In this document: piece by piece, positions 43,685 to 52,876 of the stretch
Layout of the letters: every line of letters begins with the position of its first letter
How positions within the stretch are numbered: the first letter of the stretch is position 1
Assembly: GCF_021401245.1 (NCBI RefSeq)
Contig: NZ_JACBFY010000003.1
Coordinates: 741,648-805,647 of the forward strand
Origin: Pseudacidovorax sp. NFM-22
GTDB taxonomy: Bacteria > Pseudomonadota > Gammaproteobacteria > Burkholderiales > Burkholderiaceae_C
Length of the DNA: 64,000 bases
Reading direction: 5' to 3'
Position numbers and translations under genes: made by a program
The notes under the pieces: generated by a model
The model's input: only the letters and a program-made list of their open reading frames with translations
What the model was told of the DNA's origin: nothing
Databases searched by the model: none

Positions 43685-44461
43685 ATGCCCATCATCTACA
43701 CAGTCCAGGATGGCGTCGCCGTCGTCACGCTGAATCGGCCCGAGGCCATGAACGCCATCGACCCGGAATCCAACGAGCAGTTGCTCAGCATCTGGGATGA
43801 GGTCTCCAACAACGAGGACGTCCGCGTGCTCGTGCTCACCGGTGCGGGTGAGCGTGCCTTCTGCACGGGTGCGGACCTCAAGAAGACGATGCCGTCAGCC
43901 GATGGCGTCGCCCGGGAAGTCTTTCGCGGCGGCAGCCGGCACTTCAACTTCGGCACGCTTCACACCGACAAGCCCGTCGTGGCGGCGATCAACGGCTATG
44001 CCCTCGGCGGCGGACTCGAGCTGGCCCTGCTGGCAGATATCCGCATCTGCTCGGACAACGCCCAGTTCGGCCTGCCGGAGGTGCGGGTCGGCAGCATCCC
44101 GGGGGCGGGCGGCACGCAGCGCCTGATCCGCGCGGTGGGTCAGTCCGATGCCATGTGGATGCTGCTGACGGGTGAGCGCATCGATGCCGCCGAGGCACTG
44201 CGGATCGGCCTGGTCAGCAAGGTGGTGCCGCTTCCGGCGTTGCAGGACACAGCCACCCGGATCGCACGCGCGATGGCGGCCAATGCCCCGCTGGCGATGA
44301 CGGCCGCCAAGCGGCTCGCGATGAATGGGCGAGAGCTGCCTCTGGCCGGCGGGCTGGCGCTGGAACGCCAGGCCTTCGGGCTGCTGCGAGACAGCGAGGA
44401 CCGGCTTGAGGGACGCCGCGCCTTCGCCGAGAAGCGCGCTCCGGTGTTCCGGGGCCGCTGA
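43685..44461 (+). CDS. Enoyl-CoA hydratase/isomerase family protein
   Basis: A 258-residue crotonase. Oxyanion-hole segments AFCTGADLK and [18 protein letters not shown] are present, and [18 protein letters not shown] holds the candidate catalytic Glu; the first catalytic Glu position appears to be the E of GLELAL. Together with CoA-transferase, SDR and thiolase it forms a beta-oxidation-like series. Confidence 0.92.
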   Translation: MPIIYTVQDGVAVVTLNRPEAMNAIDPESNEQLLSIWDEVSNNEDVRVLVLTGAGERAFCTGADLKKTMPSADGVAREVFRGGSRHFNFGTLHTDKPVVAAINGYALGGGLELALLADIRICSDNAQFGLPEVRVGSIPGAGGTQRLIRAVGQSDAMWMLLTGERIDAAEALRIGLVSKVVPLPALQDTATRIARAMAANAPLAMTAAKRLAMNGRELPLAGGLALERQAFGLLRDSEDRLEGRRAFAEKRAPVFRGR

Positions 44462-44572
44462 GTTCTTCGCCTGAAGTACGGCAGGGGCCGACGAAGACGT
44501 CACCGCTTGTCCGCGCCACCCGAATCGGCCTGCATTCGGACAGCCGATCCGACCTTCCTCCTGGAGCACCCC

Positions 44573-45556
44573 GTGAAGACACCCCCGGCTTTCTTGCGCT
44601 GTAGCCTCGCACTCGCCATCGCGGCCTTCCTCGGCGCACCGCCGGTCGTCGCTCAGCAAGCCGGTCGGCCACCGGCCAGGATACTGGTGGGCTTTTCTGC
44701 CGGCGGCACTCTCGACGTGGTGACGCGTGCGCTGGCAGATCAGCTGCATGACTCCCTCCACCGTCCAGTGGTGGTGGAGAACAAGCCGGGCGCCGGAGGA
44801 AAAATCGCCATCGATGCGATGCGCGCCGCCCCCACAGACGGCAGCGTCGCCATGCTGTGTCCCGACTTCCTTGCGTCGATCTATCCCTTCGTCTTCAACA
44901 AGCTCAACTACGACCCGCAGCGGGACATCCTGCCGGTATCGACGGTGGTCGAGTTTGCGATGGCGCTGGCCGTTCCTTCCTCATCGCCCGTGAAGACCTT
45001 CGGCGAATATGCGCAATGGGTGCGCGCACATCCCGAAGGTGCCAACTTCGGTCATGCGGCATCTGGCGGTCCTACGCATTTCCTGGGGCTGCAGATCGGC
45101 AAGATCATCGGTACGCCGCTGCAGGACGTCCCTTTCCAAGGCGCAGCCCCGATGAGCGTGAACCTGGCCGGCGCCAATATTGCCGCGGGCACGTCCACGG
45201 TCGGGGACTTCGCGCAGCACCACGAGGCCGGCAAGCTGCGCGTGCTTGCCGTCACCTCGGCCCAGCGCTCCGCGCTCCTGCCGGACGTGCCGACCTTCTC
45301 CGAGCTGGGTCGCAAGGAGCTCACCACGGTCGGCGTGCTGGCCATCTGCCTGGCGCCTGGCACGCCGGCACCCGTCATCGCCGAATGGAGTGATGCCGTG
45401 CGAAGGGCGGCCGCAGCCGATCAGTTTGCGAAGAAGATCCGGACGCTCGGTTTCGTGAACACCGGAAGCTCGCCCGCCGATGCCCGTGCAAGGTTCGGCG
45501 AGATGCGGGCATTCTGGGAGCCTGTCGTCAGGGCCTCGGGCTTCAAGGCCGACTAG
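44573..45556 (+). CDS. Bug/TctC-family periplasmic solute-binding protein (second)
   Basis: A 327-residue receptor. I prefer the GTG at 44573, which follows GGAG by six bases and opens directly onto a signal peptide (LRCSLALAIAAFLGAPPVVAQQ); an ATG-type start at 44507 would add 22 non-signal residues. ILVGFSAGGTLDVVTRALADQ and VVENKPGAGGKIA identify the Bug family. It has only the family level of similarity to the 41512-42480 protein, so the two probably bind different ligands. Confidence 0.88.
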   Translation: MKTPPAFLRCSLALAIAAFLGAPPVVAQQAGRPPARILVGFSAGGTLDVVTRALADQLHDSLHRPVVVENKPGAGGKIAIDAMRAAPTDGSVAMLCPDFLASIYPFVFNKLNYDPQRDILPVSTVVEFAMALAVPSSSPVKTFGEYAQWVRAHPEGANFGHAASGGPTHFLGLQIGKIIGTPLQDVPFQGAAPMSVNLAGANIAAGTSTVGDFAQHHEAGKLRVLAVTSAQRSALLPDVPTFSELGRKELTTVGVLAICLAPGTPAPVIAEWSDAVRRAAAADQFAKKIRTLGFVNTGSSPADARARFGEMRAFWEPVVRASGFKAD

Positions 45557-45572
45557 CGGTGTCGCAGCGCGC

Positions 45573-46445
45573 CTAGCGGACCGTCCGGATCCAGTCTCTG
45601 AAGAGCTGCACTGGCGCCGTGGCGGCCTTGATCGGGTCGCAGACAAGGTAGTAGCCAAGTTCCGTCCGCGCCGAGTGATCGACGGCAACGACCAGTCGAC
45701 CCGTGCGCAGGTCGTCTGCGACATAGGCGCGCTGCGCCATTGCGACACCCAGCCCGTCCGCAGCAGCCTGATAGCACAGCGCGGCGTTCGCCAGCGTGAT
45801 GCCGCGCGGGCGAGCGGGGTCGGCCACGCCGGCAGAACCGAACCAGAGCGGCCACGCCTGTGGTCGCATCATGGAGTGCAGCAGGTTGGCCTGCAGCAGG
45901 TCGCGAGGCACCTGCAGATGCCCGGCCTGGCCCGGTGCGCAGACCGGGACGAACTCGTCGTCGAAGAGATGGTCCAGCTCGACGTCGGCCCATTCGCCCA
46001 TGCCATGGCGTATGGCGCAATCGGCGCCTTCGAGCCGCACGTCATCGGCGATGGCGATCGTTGCAATTTCCAATGCGATGTCGGGGTGCTCGGCATAGAA
46101 GCCATGCAGGCGAGGAACAAGCCAGCGGATGGCCAGGCTGGGCGTCACCTTGAGGCGCAGCTTCTTCTGCCTCTGGTCGTCGGCCAGGTCGCCGAGCGCG
46201 TCCTGGAGGCGGTCGAAGGCATCGCAGACGCGGTGGGCAAACCGCTCGCCCACCGCCGTGAACTCGATCGCGCGGCCGGACTTCTGGAGCAGCTGCACGC
46301 CCAGGCCGGCCTCGAGCTGCTTGATCTGCTGACTCACGGCCCCGGGGGTGACGTGAAGCAGCTGGGCCGCCCGAGAAACGCCCTTGGTCCGGTAGACCGC
46401 ATCGAAAGCGCGCAGCGGACTCAGAAAAGCGCGAAGGTTCTGCAT
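45573..46445 (-). CDS. LysR-family regulator (GcvA-like)
   Basis: A 290-residue LysR regulator. The winged HTH is PLRAFDAVYRTKGVSRAAQLLHVTPGAVSQQIKQLEAGLG, followed by a full-length effector domain with LRLKVTPSLAIRWLVPRL as in GcvA relatives. It converges on the acyl-CoA operon with a 16-bp gap, so it could regulate that operon, its PrpF-SDR neighbours or the Liv operon. The target is unresolved. Confidence 0.88.
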   Translation of the reverse strand: MQNLRAFLSPLRAFDAVYRTKGVSRAAQLLHVTPGAVSQQIKQLEAGLGVQLLQKSGRAIEFTAVGERFAHRVCDAFDRLQDALGDLADDQRQKKLRLKVTPSLAIRWLVPRLHGFYAEHPDIALEIATIAIADDVRLEGADCAIRHGMGEWADVELDHLFDDEFVPVCAPGQAGHLQVPRDLLQANLLHSMMRPQAWPLWFGSAGVADPARPRGITLANAALCYQAAADGLGVAMAQRAYVADDLRTGRLVVAVDHSARTELGYYLVCDPIKAATAPVQLFRDWIRTVR

Positions 46446-46540
46446 GGCGGACCGCAGCGGTATGGATCAGCCGCCGCTGCAGAGAAGGGCCCGGACCTTC
46501 GACGGCAGGCGTCGCCGCTGCCGCATGGCGCGCATCGACC

Positions 46541-47263
46541 TCAACATTTCTGGATACCGATGGTGCGGTTCAGCAGTTCCTCTTCCTGACGAAGCGCGAC
46601 TGCAGGGCCGGAATAGGCGGCAAGGCCGCGTTCCAGCACGATGACGTCGGTGGAAAAGTCGAGCACGACGTCGACGTGCTGTTCCACGAGAACGCAGCCG
46701 ACTCCCAGCTGGTCGCTCATCCGCACGATCGCGTCCATCAGTTCCTCGCGCACCATCGGGGCCAGGCCCTCGAGCGGCTCGTCGAGCAGGAGGATGCGCG
46801 GCTGCCCGACGAGCGCCCGCGCCACGGAGAGCATCTGCTGCTCGCCGCCCGACAGTTGGGTGCCACCGTTGCGCCGCCGCTCCTTCAACCGTGGGAACAA
46901 CGCATAGACCTCGGGAAGGGCTGTTGCGGCCGAGCGCCCCTGCAGGCCCGACAGCAGGTTCTCTTCCACCGTGAGCGAAGGGAAGATGTCGCGGCTCTGC
47001 GGTACGTAGCCCAGGCCGGCCCGGGCCCGAGCGAATGTGCTGGCGCCGCTGATGTCGTGGCCGCCGAAATGAACGCGCCCCTTCATCAGATCGGCCAGGC
47101 CCATCGCGGTCGCCAGCGTTGTCGTCTTGCCGGCGCCGTTGCGCCCGATCAGCCCCAGGCGCTCGCCTTCGCGCACGCGGAAGCTCAGATGCTCGACCAC
47201 GGGCACACCGGCGTAGCCGGTGGTGACGTCGTCGAACCGAAGTTCCATGGGGGTGCTAGGCAT
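46541..47263 (-). CDS. Branched-chain-type ABC transporter ATPase (LivF-like)
   Basis: A 240-residue ATPase with Walker A GRNGAGKTT, signature LSGGEQQML, Walker B ILLLDEPLEGLAP and the LivF-typical YVPQSRDIFPSLTVEENL. Its start overlaps the end of the LivG-like gene by eight bases. It ends the five-gene transporter operon of the pyridine-acid cluster. Confidence 0.93.
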   Translation of the reverse strand: MPSTPMELRFDDVTTGYAGVPVVEHLSFRVREGERLGLIGRNGAGKTTTLATAMGLADLMKGRVHFGGHDISGASTFARARAGLGYVPQSRDIFPSLTVEENLLSGLQGRSAATALPEVYALFPRLKERRRNGGTQLSGGEQQMLSVARALVGQPRILLLDEPLEGLAPMVREELMDAIVRMSDQLGVGCVLVEQHVDVVLDFSTDVIVLERGLAAYSGPAVALRQEEELLNRTIGIQKC

Positions 47264-48011
47264 GGTGACCGTCTCGTCCGAAGTAGATCTGCTTGACTTG
47301 TTCGTTGGCCGCGACTTCCTGCGGCGTCCCCTCCACCATCACTGCGCCGGCCACCAGGACGATGATGTGCGTCGCGAAGCGGAACACCAGGTCCATGTCG
47401 TGCTCGATGAGCAGGACCGACAGGTCCTTCGGAAGGCGCTCGATGGCGCTCATGATGCGGCCGCCTTCTCCCTGCGGAACGCCCGCGCCGGGCTCGTCCA
47501 GAAGCAGTACTTCGGGTTTCATGGCCAGCGCAAGCGCGATCTCGGCAAGCCGCTGCTCGCCGAGCGCCAGCCGCCCCACCACCCGGTTCGCATAGGGCTG
47601 CAGGCCCAGCATGGCGAGGGTCTCGTGGACCTCTTCTTGCACGCGCGCCGAGCGCCGCGCGGAGGGCCACCACTGCATGGAGGCACGCAGCCGCTGCAGC
47701 ACAGCGACCTTGACGTTGTCCTCGACGGTCAGCTCCTTGAACAGGCGGCTGATCTGGAACGTGCGAACGATGCCGTTGCGCACGCGTGAGTACTGCGGCA
47801 GCTGCACGATCGAGCGGCCGTCGAGCTGGATGTCGCCAGACCGCGGCCGGATCGCGCCGCTGAGCAGGTTGACCAGCGTGGTCTTGCCCGCGCCGTTCGG
47901 GCCGATCAGTGCCGTTCGAGCGCCCTGCGGCAGCGAAAGGGTGACGTTCTGCGTGACAGCCAGGCCCCCGAAGGCGTGGCACAGGTTGTGGGTGTGCAAC
48001 CGCGGCGTCAT
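47256..48011 (-). CDS. Branched-chain-type ABC transporter ATPase (LivG-like)
   Basis: A 251-residue ATPase: Walker A GPNGAGKTT, FQISRLFKELTVEDNV, LALGEQRLAEIALAL (a degenerate signature, ALGEQR in place of SGGQ), Walker B VLLLDEPGAGVPQGE and EHDMDLVF. The ATG at 48011 overlaps the permease stop by four bases. It pairs with the LivF-like ATPase. Confidence 0.93.
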   Translation of the reverse strand: MTPRLHTHNLCHAFGGLAVTQNVTLSLPQGARTALIGPNGAGKTTLVNLLSGAIRPRSGDIQLDGRSIVQLPQYSRVRNGIVRTFQISRLFKELTVEDNVKVAVLQRLRASMQWWPSARRSARVQEEVHETLAMLGLQPYANRVVGRLALGEQRLAEIALALAMKPEVLLLDEPGAGVPQGEGGRIMSAIERLPKDLSVLLIEHDMDLVFRFATHIIVLVAGAVMVEGTPQEVAANEQVKQIYFGRDGHHA

Positions 48012-49021
48012 CGGGTGCCTCCGCTGCGGCGCAGACGCTTGGCAACTGCCACGGCGCGGTCCGGAAGTCCCACCAGGCCTTCGGGCAGGACGACGAGCAC
48101 GAAGATCAGCATCGAGCCGATCACGAAGAGCCAGTGGTACGGATTCAACGTCGATGCGATGTGGTGGATGGTCATGTATGCGACCGTACCGAGCACCGCA
48201 CCGGCAAGGCGGCGTGTGCCACCCAGGACGATCATGACCACGACACCGGCGGACGTCGTGAAGTCCAGCATGAAGAGATTGGCCACCTTGCTGGTTTGTG
48301 CGGTCAGTGCGCCCGCCAGGCCCGCCACGACGCCGCCGACGGTGTAGACGGCCAGAAGGTGCAGGTAGACACGGCCTCCCAGCGCCTGGACGCGGCCCGG
48401 GTCCTGCCGTATCGCCCTGGCCGTCAGGCCGAAGGGGGACTCGACCAGGTTGCGCACCAGGAAGTACACCAGCACCAGGGCGCCCAGCGCATAGAAGTAG
48501 CCGGTGTGACCCATGAAGTTGAATTCCCAGATGCCGAACAGCGGAGCAACTTCGAATCCGGCAAGTCCGTCGTCGCCGCCGGTGAGCCATCTGGCCCAGT
48601 TGGCGAGTTCGAGCAGCAACTGCGCCACGGCGATGGTCAGCATGACCAGCGTGAGCTTGGTCGAGCGCAGCATCACCGCGCCGCTGAGCAGCGCGATCAA
48701 GCCACCGCCCACTGCGCCGAGCAGCAGCCCGATGATCGGATCGGCCGTCAGGTACAGCGCGGTCCAGCCCGCGACATAGGCTCCTGTGCCGTACAGCGCG
48801 GCCTGTCCGAGCGTCGCGATGCCTGCCTGCCCCAGCACGAGGCTCAGTGAAAGCGCGAAGATCGACATCGTCGCCATGTTGGTCAGCAACCCGAGGTCCG
48901 TCGGGAACAGCATGAAGGCCAGAAGCCCCGCCAGCGTCAGGACGATCTCGGCACGCAGCTGCTTCCACGGGCGAGCGCGAGGTGGCGCAGCCAGCGTCAT
49001 CGACGGGATCACCGTACTCAT
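48008..49021 (-). CDS. Branched-chain-type ABC transporter permease (LivM-like)
   Basis: A 337-residue permease with about ten hydrophobic segments. SLSLVLGQAGIATLGQAALYGTGAY and ESPFGLTARAIRQDPGRVQALG are LivM hallmarks. The ATG at 49021 overlaps the LivH-like stop; the longer upstream frame is a shadow. Confidence 0.93.
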   Translation of the reverse strand: MSTVIPSMTLAAPPRARPWKQLRAEIVLTLAGLLAFMLFPTDLGLLTNMATMSIFALSLSLVLGQAGIATLGQAALYGTGAYVAGWTALYLTADPIIGLLLGAVGGGLIALLSGAVMLRSTKLTLVMLTIAVAQLLLELANWARWLTGGDDGLAGFEVAPLFGIWEFNFMGHTGYFYALGALVLVYFLVRNLVESPFGLTARAIRQDPGRVQALGGRVYLHLLAVYTVGGVVAGLAGALTAQTSKVANLFMLDFTTSAGVVVMIVLGGTRRLAGAVLGTVAYMTIHHIASTLNPYHWLFVIGSMLIFVLVVLPEGLVGLPDRAVAVAKRLRRSGGTR

Positions 49022-49887
49022 GCCTGCCTCCCGAACAGCCCCTGAGGCCGGAGCAGCAGGACGATGATCATCGTCAGAAAGAACGCAGCCGATGCGAGCT
49101 GCGGAACCATGTACTTCATCGAGGTCTCCACGATGCCAAGCAGCAATGCTGCGAAGAACGAGCCAAAAAGATTTCCGTTTCCTCCCACGGCGACGACGGC
49201 CAGGAGGATCACGAGGTACTTGGAGGCGTAGGTCGGCTCCATCGGCAGCATCTCGGCGCCGGCAATGCCGCCCAGCGCCGCGAGCGCGGCGCCGATGGCA
49301 AAGGTGGCTGCGTAGATCTTCGTCGTGTCGATGCCGATGGCCCGCGCGATGGGCGCGTTGTCCACGGCGGCGCGCACCCGGATGCCGAAGGACGACCGGT
49401 CGACGGTCAGCCACAGGACGACGACCACCGCCAGTCCGCAGGCCACGACGATGAGCCGGTGCCGGGGAATGGCGCGAAAGCCAAGGTCCACCGAGCCGCC
49501 AAATGCCTCGGGCAGCGCGACGGAGGTCACGGACGATCCGAACATCAGGTTGACCGCTGCGGTCGCGACGAACATCAGTCCGATCGTCACCAGCATCTGG
49601 TCGAGATCGTCGCGCCGGTAGAAATGGCGCAGCAGAGTGCGCTCGAAGAGGACGGCCAGGACGGCCACCAGGGCGATCGCCAGCACGAAGCCCAGCCCGA
49701 TGGGCACGCCCAGGCGCTGCGGAATGCTCGCCGCGAGAAATCCGCCGAGCATCGCAAAGGCGCCATGGGCCAGGTTCACCACACGCATCAGACCCATCGT
49801 CATGGACAGGCCGACCGTGATCATGAACAGGATCATGGCGTACGTGACGCCGTCGATCAGGATGCTGCTGAGAAGCGCAAACGACAT
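49018..49887 (-). CDS. Branched-chain-type ABC transporter permease (LivH-like)
   Basis: A 289-residue permease. GVTYAMILFMITVGLSMTMGLMRVVNLAHGAFAMLGG is the family signature, with eight or so membrane segments. It follows the binding-protein gene by 15 bases. Confidence 0.93.
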   Translation of the reverse strand: MSFALLSSILIDGVTYAMILFMITVGLSMTMGLMRVVNLAHGAFAMLGGFLAASIPQRLGVPIGLGFVLAIALVAVLAVLFERTLLRHFYRRDDLDQMLVTIGLMFVATAAVNLMFGSSVTSVALPEAFGGSVDLGFRAIPRHRLIVVACGLAVVVVLWLTVDRSSFGIRVRAAVDNAPIARAIGIDTTKIYAATFAIGAALAALGGIAGAEMLPMEPTYASKYLVILLAVVAVGGNGNLFGSFFAALLLGIVETSMKYMVPQLASAAFFLTMIIVLLLRPQGLFGRQA

Positions 49888-49902
49888 GCTGCGGTCTCTG
49901 CG

Positions 49903-51081
49903 CTACTTGGCTGCGCCCTGGATGCGCCCATAGTCGGGCTGCATCTCGAAGGTGCGGAACTCGCGGTTGACGAAGCGTCCCGCGGAATCCTTCTCGACCA
50001 CCCGCATGTAGACGTTCTGCACGAACTCGCGGGATACCGGGTCGATCTTCACCGGACCGCGCGGGCTCTCCCAGGAAAAGCCTTTGGCAGCGGCGAGGGC
50101 CTTGGGCCCGTCGCGCTTGCCGTCCGTCGCCTTGACCATGTGATAGATCACATGCAGGCCGTCGAACGCATTCGCGAGCTGGACGGTCGGAATCGCCTTG
50201 GGGGCCACCTCGGCCAGGGCCTTGACGGCGGCATGGTTCAACGGCGAGTTGTGCGTTGCCGAATAGAACATGCCGGTCTCGATCCCCAGCAGCTCGGGGC
50301 CGATCGCGCGCAGATGGTCCTCGTCCGTCTCGGCCGTGCCCAGGAAGCGCACACCCGCGGCCCGCAATCCCGCCTCGTTGTAGGCCTTGATCATGGCGTA
50401 GGTCGCCGGCCCGCCGGGACCGAAGACGTAGAGCGCATCGGGCTTGAGCGCCTTCACGCGTTGCATCAGGGGGCCGAAGTCTGTGGTCTTCAGCGGCGCA
50501 CGGATGGCTTCGAGCAGCTTGCCGCCGCCGGCGATGAACTCGGTGTTGAACGCCTTCTCCGCGTCGAGGCCGGGCCCGAAGTCGCTCACGAGAGACACGA
50601 CGGTCTTGACGTTCTTCTCGAGCGCGTACTTGGCCACGGGCACCGCCATCTGCGGCAGCGTGTACGAGGTGCGCAGCAGGTACGCGGACCTGTCAAGAAG
50701 CGAAGAGGTCGAGGCATTGAAGATCACGACGGGCACCTTCGCCTCCTGCGCGAGGGCAGCGACTGCCAGGGTGTCCGGCGTGAAATACAGGCCGGCGATG
50801 TACTGGGCGCCATCCTTGATGATGAGCTCTTGCGCCAATGCCTTGGCCTGCGCCGGATTGATCTCCGGCAGGTCGCGGTAGATGAGCTCGATCGTGTGTC
50901 CGCCCGCTGTCGTGCCGTTGAGCTTCTGGTAGGCCTTGGTCGCTCCTTCCCAGGTCTGCCCCACCGCGGAGAAGGGTCCGGACATGGGGGCGATCACACC
51001 CACCTTGATGACGTCGGCGTGGCTTTGCAGCGCGATTGACGCCAGTGAGACCGCGATCGCGGCTATGAGTTTGGGGGTCAT
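49903..51081 (-). CDS. Periplasmic binding protein of the Liv-type transporter
   Basis: A 392-residue type I binding protein. The signal peptide (MTPKLIAAIAVSLASIALQSHA) precedes IKVGVIAPMSGPFSAVGQTWEGA, the LivK-family start. The ATG has GGAGAA upstream. Many members bind aromatic acids rather than leucine. Placement between the transporter genes and the nicF-like gene makes picolinate or a related pyridine acid the best-guess ligand. Confidence 0.88.
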   Translation of the reverse strand: MTPKLIAAIAVSLASIALQSHADVIKVGVIAPMSGPFSAVGQTWEGATKAYQKLNGTTAGGHTIELIYRDLPEINPAQAKALAQELIIKDGAQYIAGLYFTPDTLAVAALAQEAKVPVVIFNASTSSLLDRSAYLLRTSYTLPQMAVPVAKYALEKNVKTVVSLVSDFGPGLDAEKAFNTEFIAGGGKLLEAIRAPLKTTDFGPLMQRVKALKPDALYVFGPGGPATYAMIKAYNEAGLRAAGVRFLGTAETDEDHLRAIGPELLGIETGMFYSATHNSPLNHAAVKALAEVAPKAIPTVQLANAFDGLHVIYHMVKATDGKRDGPKALAAAKGFSWESPRGPVKIDPVSREFVQNVYMRVVEKDSAGRFVNREFRTFEMQPDYGRIQGAAK

Positions 51082-51174
51082 TTTCTTCTCCAGGTAGCGG
51101 GGTTGCTGGGGGGCGGGCGCCCGGGTTTCGACGAGATGGGGAAGGGGAAGGGGGAGGGCGGGAAGCAGTGGGCT

Positions 51175-51813
51175 TCAGGCAGGCACGCCGTGCGCTGCTT
51201 CGGTGGCGTGCAGGGCGGCATCGCGCGGCATCAAGGTCGCGTATTTCTGCTCCATGTCGAACAGGTTGGCTTCGTGCGCCTGCAGCGACCGGTCTCCCAC
51301 GCAGTCCGTCACGACCAGGGGGCGAAAGCCGTGACACATGGCATCCACCACGCTGGCCCGGACGCACCCGCTGGTGGTGCATCCCGCGATCAACAGGGTC
51401 TGCACGCCGCGCTGAGACAACCAGGACGCCAGCGAAGTACCGAAGAAGGCCGACGGGTGGATCTTGCGCAGCACGAGCTCGCCACTGGCCGGCTGCAGCT
51501 GCGGCACGATCTGGCTCTGCGGCGCGTCCTCGCGCAGGGCCAGGATGGGCGGTACCTTGAGCGCGAAGATGTTGGCGTCGGCACCGTCGTCCTGGTACAC
51601 GACCCGCGTGTGGACGATGGGCCATCCGCGCTCGCGTGCCGCGTCCAGCAGGCCGCGCGTGCATTCGGTGGCCGGCGCGATGTTGCCGCCGCCGAACGTG
51701 AGCGGATCCGCGAATCCGTTGACGAAGTCGATGATCAGCAGGGCGTAGGGCGCCTTCGGTGCGACGGCGTGGCCGAAGCCCTGCTTCTGGTAGACGTCCG
51801 GATCGGCGCTCAT
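51175..51813 (-). CDS. nicF: Maleamate amidohydrolase (NicF-like)
   Basis: A 212-residue isochorismatase-fold amidase that would hydrolyse maleamate to maleate and ammonia, in the cytoplasm. The catalytic triad is visible as Asp29 (LLIIDF), Lys117 (VLRKIHP) and Cys150 (GCTTSGC), the positions I recall for characterised NicF. HPSAFFGTSL and HEANLFDMEQKY also match the NicF/N-carbamoylsarcosine amidase branch. It overlaps the nicX stop by four bases and is the last catabolic gene of the minus-strand unit. Confidence 0.88.
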   Translation of the reverse strand: MSADPDVYQKQGFGHAVAPKAPYALLIIDFVNGFADPLTFGGGNIAPATECTRGLLDAARERGWPIVHTRVVYQDDGADANIFALKVPPILALREDAPQSQIVPQLQPASGELVLRKIHPSAFFGTSLASWLSQRGVQTLLIAGCTTSGCVRASVVDAMCHGFRPLVVTDCVGDRSLQAHEANLFDMEQKYATLMPRDAALHATEAAHGVPA

Positions 51814-52853
51814 CGGAAGGCCTCGTCGATGACCTTGCCGTCACGAACCACGACGACGTCGTCGAGCTTCACCGTGCAGTTGCGCAAGGGAATGTCGAGG
51901 TGGCAAGGCGTGGTGCGAGGCCCTCCAGCCTCGTTGTTGGGGCCCAGCGAGAACAGGAAGTTGCCCTCGAACGCACGCGCGTCCTGCCCCGATGTGGCTT
52001 CGCGGTCCACCAGCGACAACGTATGCCAGTAGCAGCGCGGCTGCATTCCCCAGCCGATGTGCGCAATGGCATAGGCCTCGGGGTCCTTGTAGGCCTCCAT
52101 GAACTCGCGAAGCAGGGCGGCATCGACGTCACCTTCGATGCTGCGCACGAAGCCTTCATGCAGGTGCATGGTGATCTTGTCCGAGACATAGTTCTTCTGC
52201 GGCAGGAGGATGTCGCCGCGGTCGATCACGATGGTGCCGTCGCTGCCGCCTTCATTGGCGAAGGTGAAGAGGAAGCCGCTGGGCCAATGGTCCCACCGCC
52301 CCGGCTCCTCGCAGAAGCCGTACTCGGAGATGGTCGGAAACTCGCCAAGCTTGAAAGTCACGTCCGTGCCGGCCGGCGAGGTGACATGCATCCGCCGGGC
52401 GGACTTGAGCAGTCTCGATGCGGCGAGCACGCGTTCGCGATCGGCCTCGGTGGGCACTGCCCGGACGAGCACCTCCGGTGGCTCGACGGCCAGGAGGATC
52501 TTCGTCCCCGACTCCAGGATCTCCATCTGCTCGGGCGAGAACAGCAGCAGCATCAGGTCCAGGACGATGTCGCTGTTCTTCATCGCCGCAAGCGCGACCG
52601 GGTTGTTGGTGAGGGGCGTCTCCCCCAGATAGTTCATCAGGTCGCGGCTGGTGGCCTTCTCCGCGTTGATGGGCTGCAGCTCGATCCGGGTGACGACCGC
52701 GCCCGCGGCCTGCGCCGCGATCGTCGCGGTCTGCAGCGTCTGCGGATGGGTGTGGGGACCGCTGAGGATCGTGACCTTCTGGCCGCGCTCCACCTTGCTG
52801 AGCTTCAGAACCGCGTCCCAGGCCTTGACCATTTGGTAATCGCTGACTGGCAT
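51810..52853 (-). CDS. nicX: 2,5-dihydroxypyridine 5,6-dioxygenase (NicX)
   Basis: A 347-residue non-haem iron ring-opening dioxygenase that converts 2,5-dihydroxypyridine and O2 to N-formylmaleamate. The iron ligands known for Pseudomonas putida NicX, His265, His318 and Asp320, are found here at the same numbers (IAHIGWG and CHLDIPLRN). Long blocks such as EPGRWDHWPSGFLFT and LLAVEPPEVL also match. The ATG at 52853 is the correct start; the much longer frame upstream is a shadow of the decarboxylase gene. It is co-translated with nicF and fixes the identity of the pathway. Confidence 0.95.
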   Translation of the reverse strand: MPVSDYQMVKAWDAVLKLSKVERGQKVTILSGPHTHPQTLQTATIAAQAAGAVVTRIELQPINAEKATSRDLMNYLGETPLTNNPVALAAMKNSDIVLDLMLLLFSPEQMEILESGTKILLAVEPPEVLVRAVPTEADRERVLAASRLLKSARRMHVTSPAGTDVTFKLGEFPTISEYGFCEEPGRWDHWPSGFLFTFANEGGSDGTIVIDRGDILLPQKNYVSDKITMHLHEGFVRSIEGDVDAALLREFMEAYKDPEAYAIAHIGWGMQPRCYWHTLSLVDREATSGQDARAFEGNFLFSLGPNNEAGGPRTTPCHLDIPLRNCTVKLDDVVVVRDGKVIDEAFR

Positions 52854-52876
52854 TTTTCGTCCTTGGTTTGAAAGTG

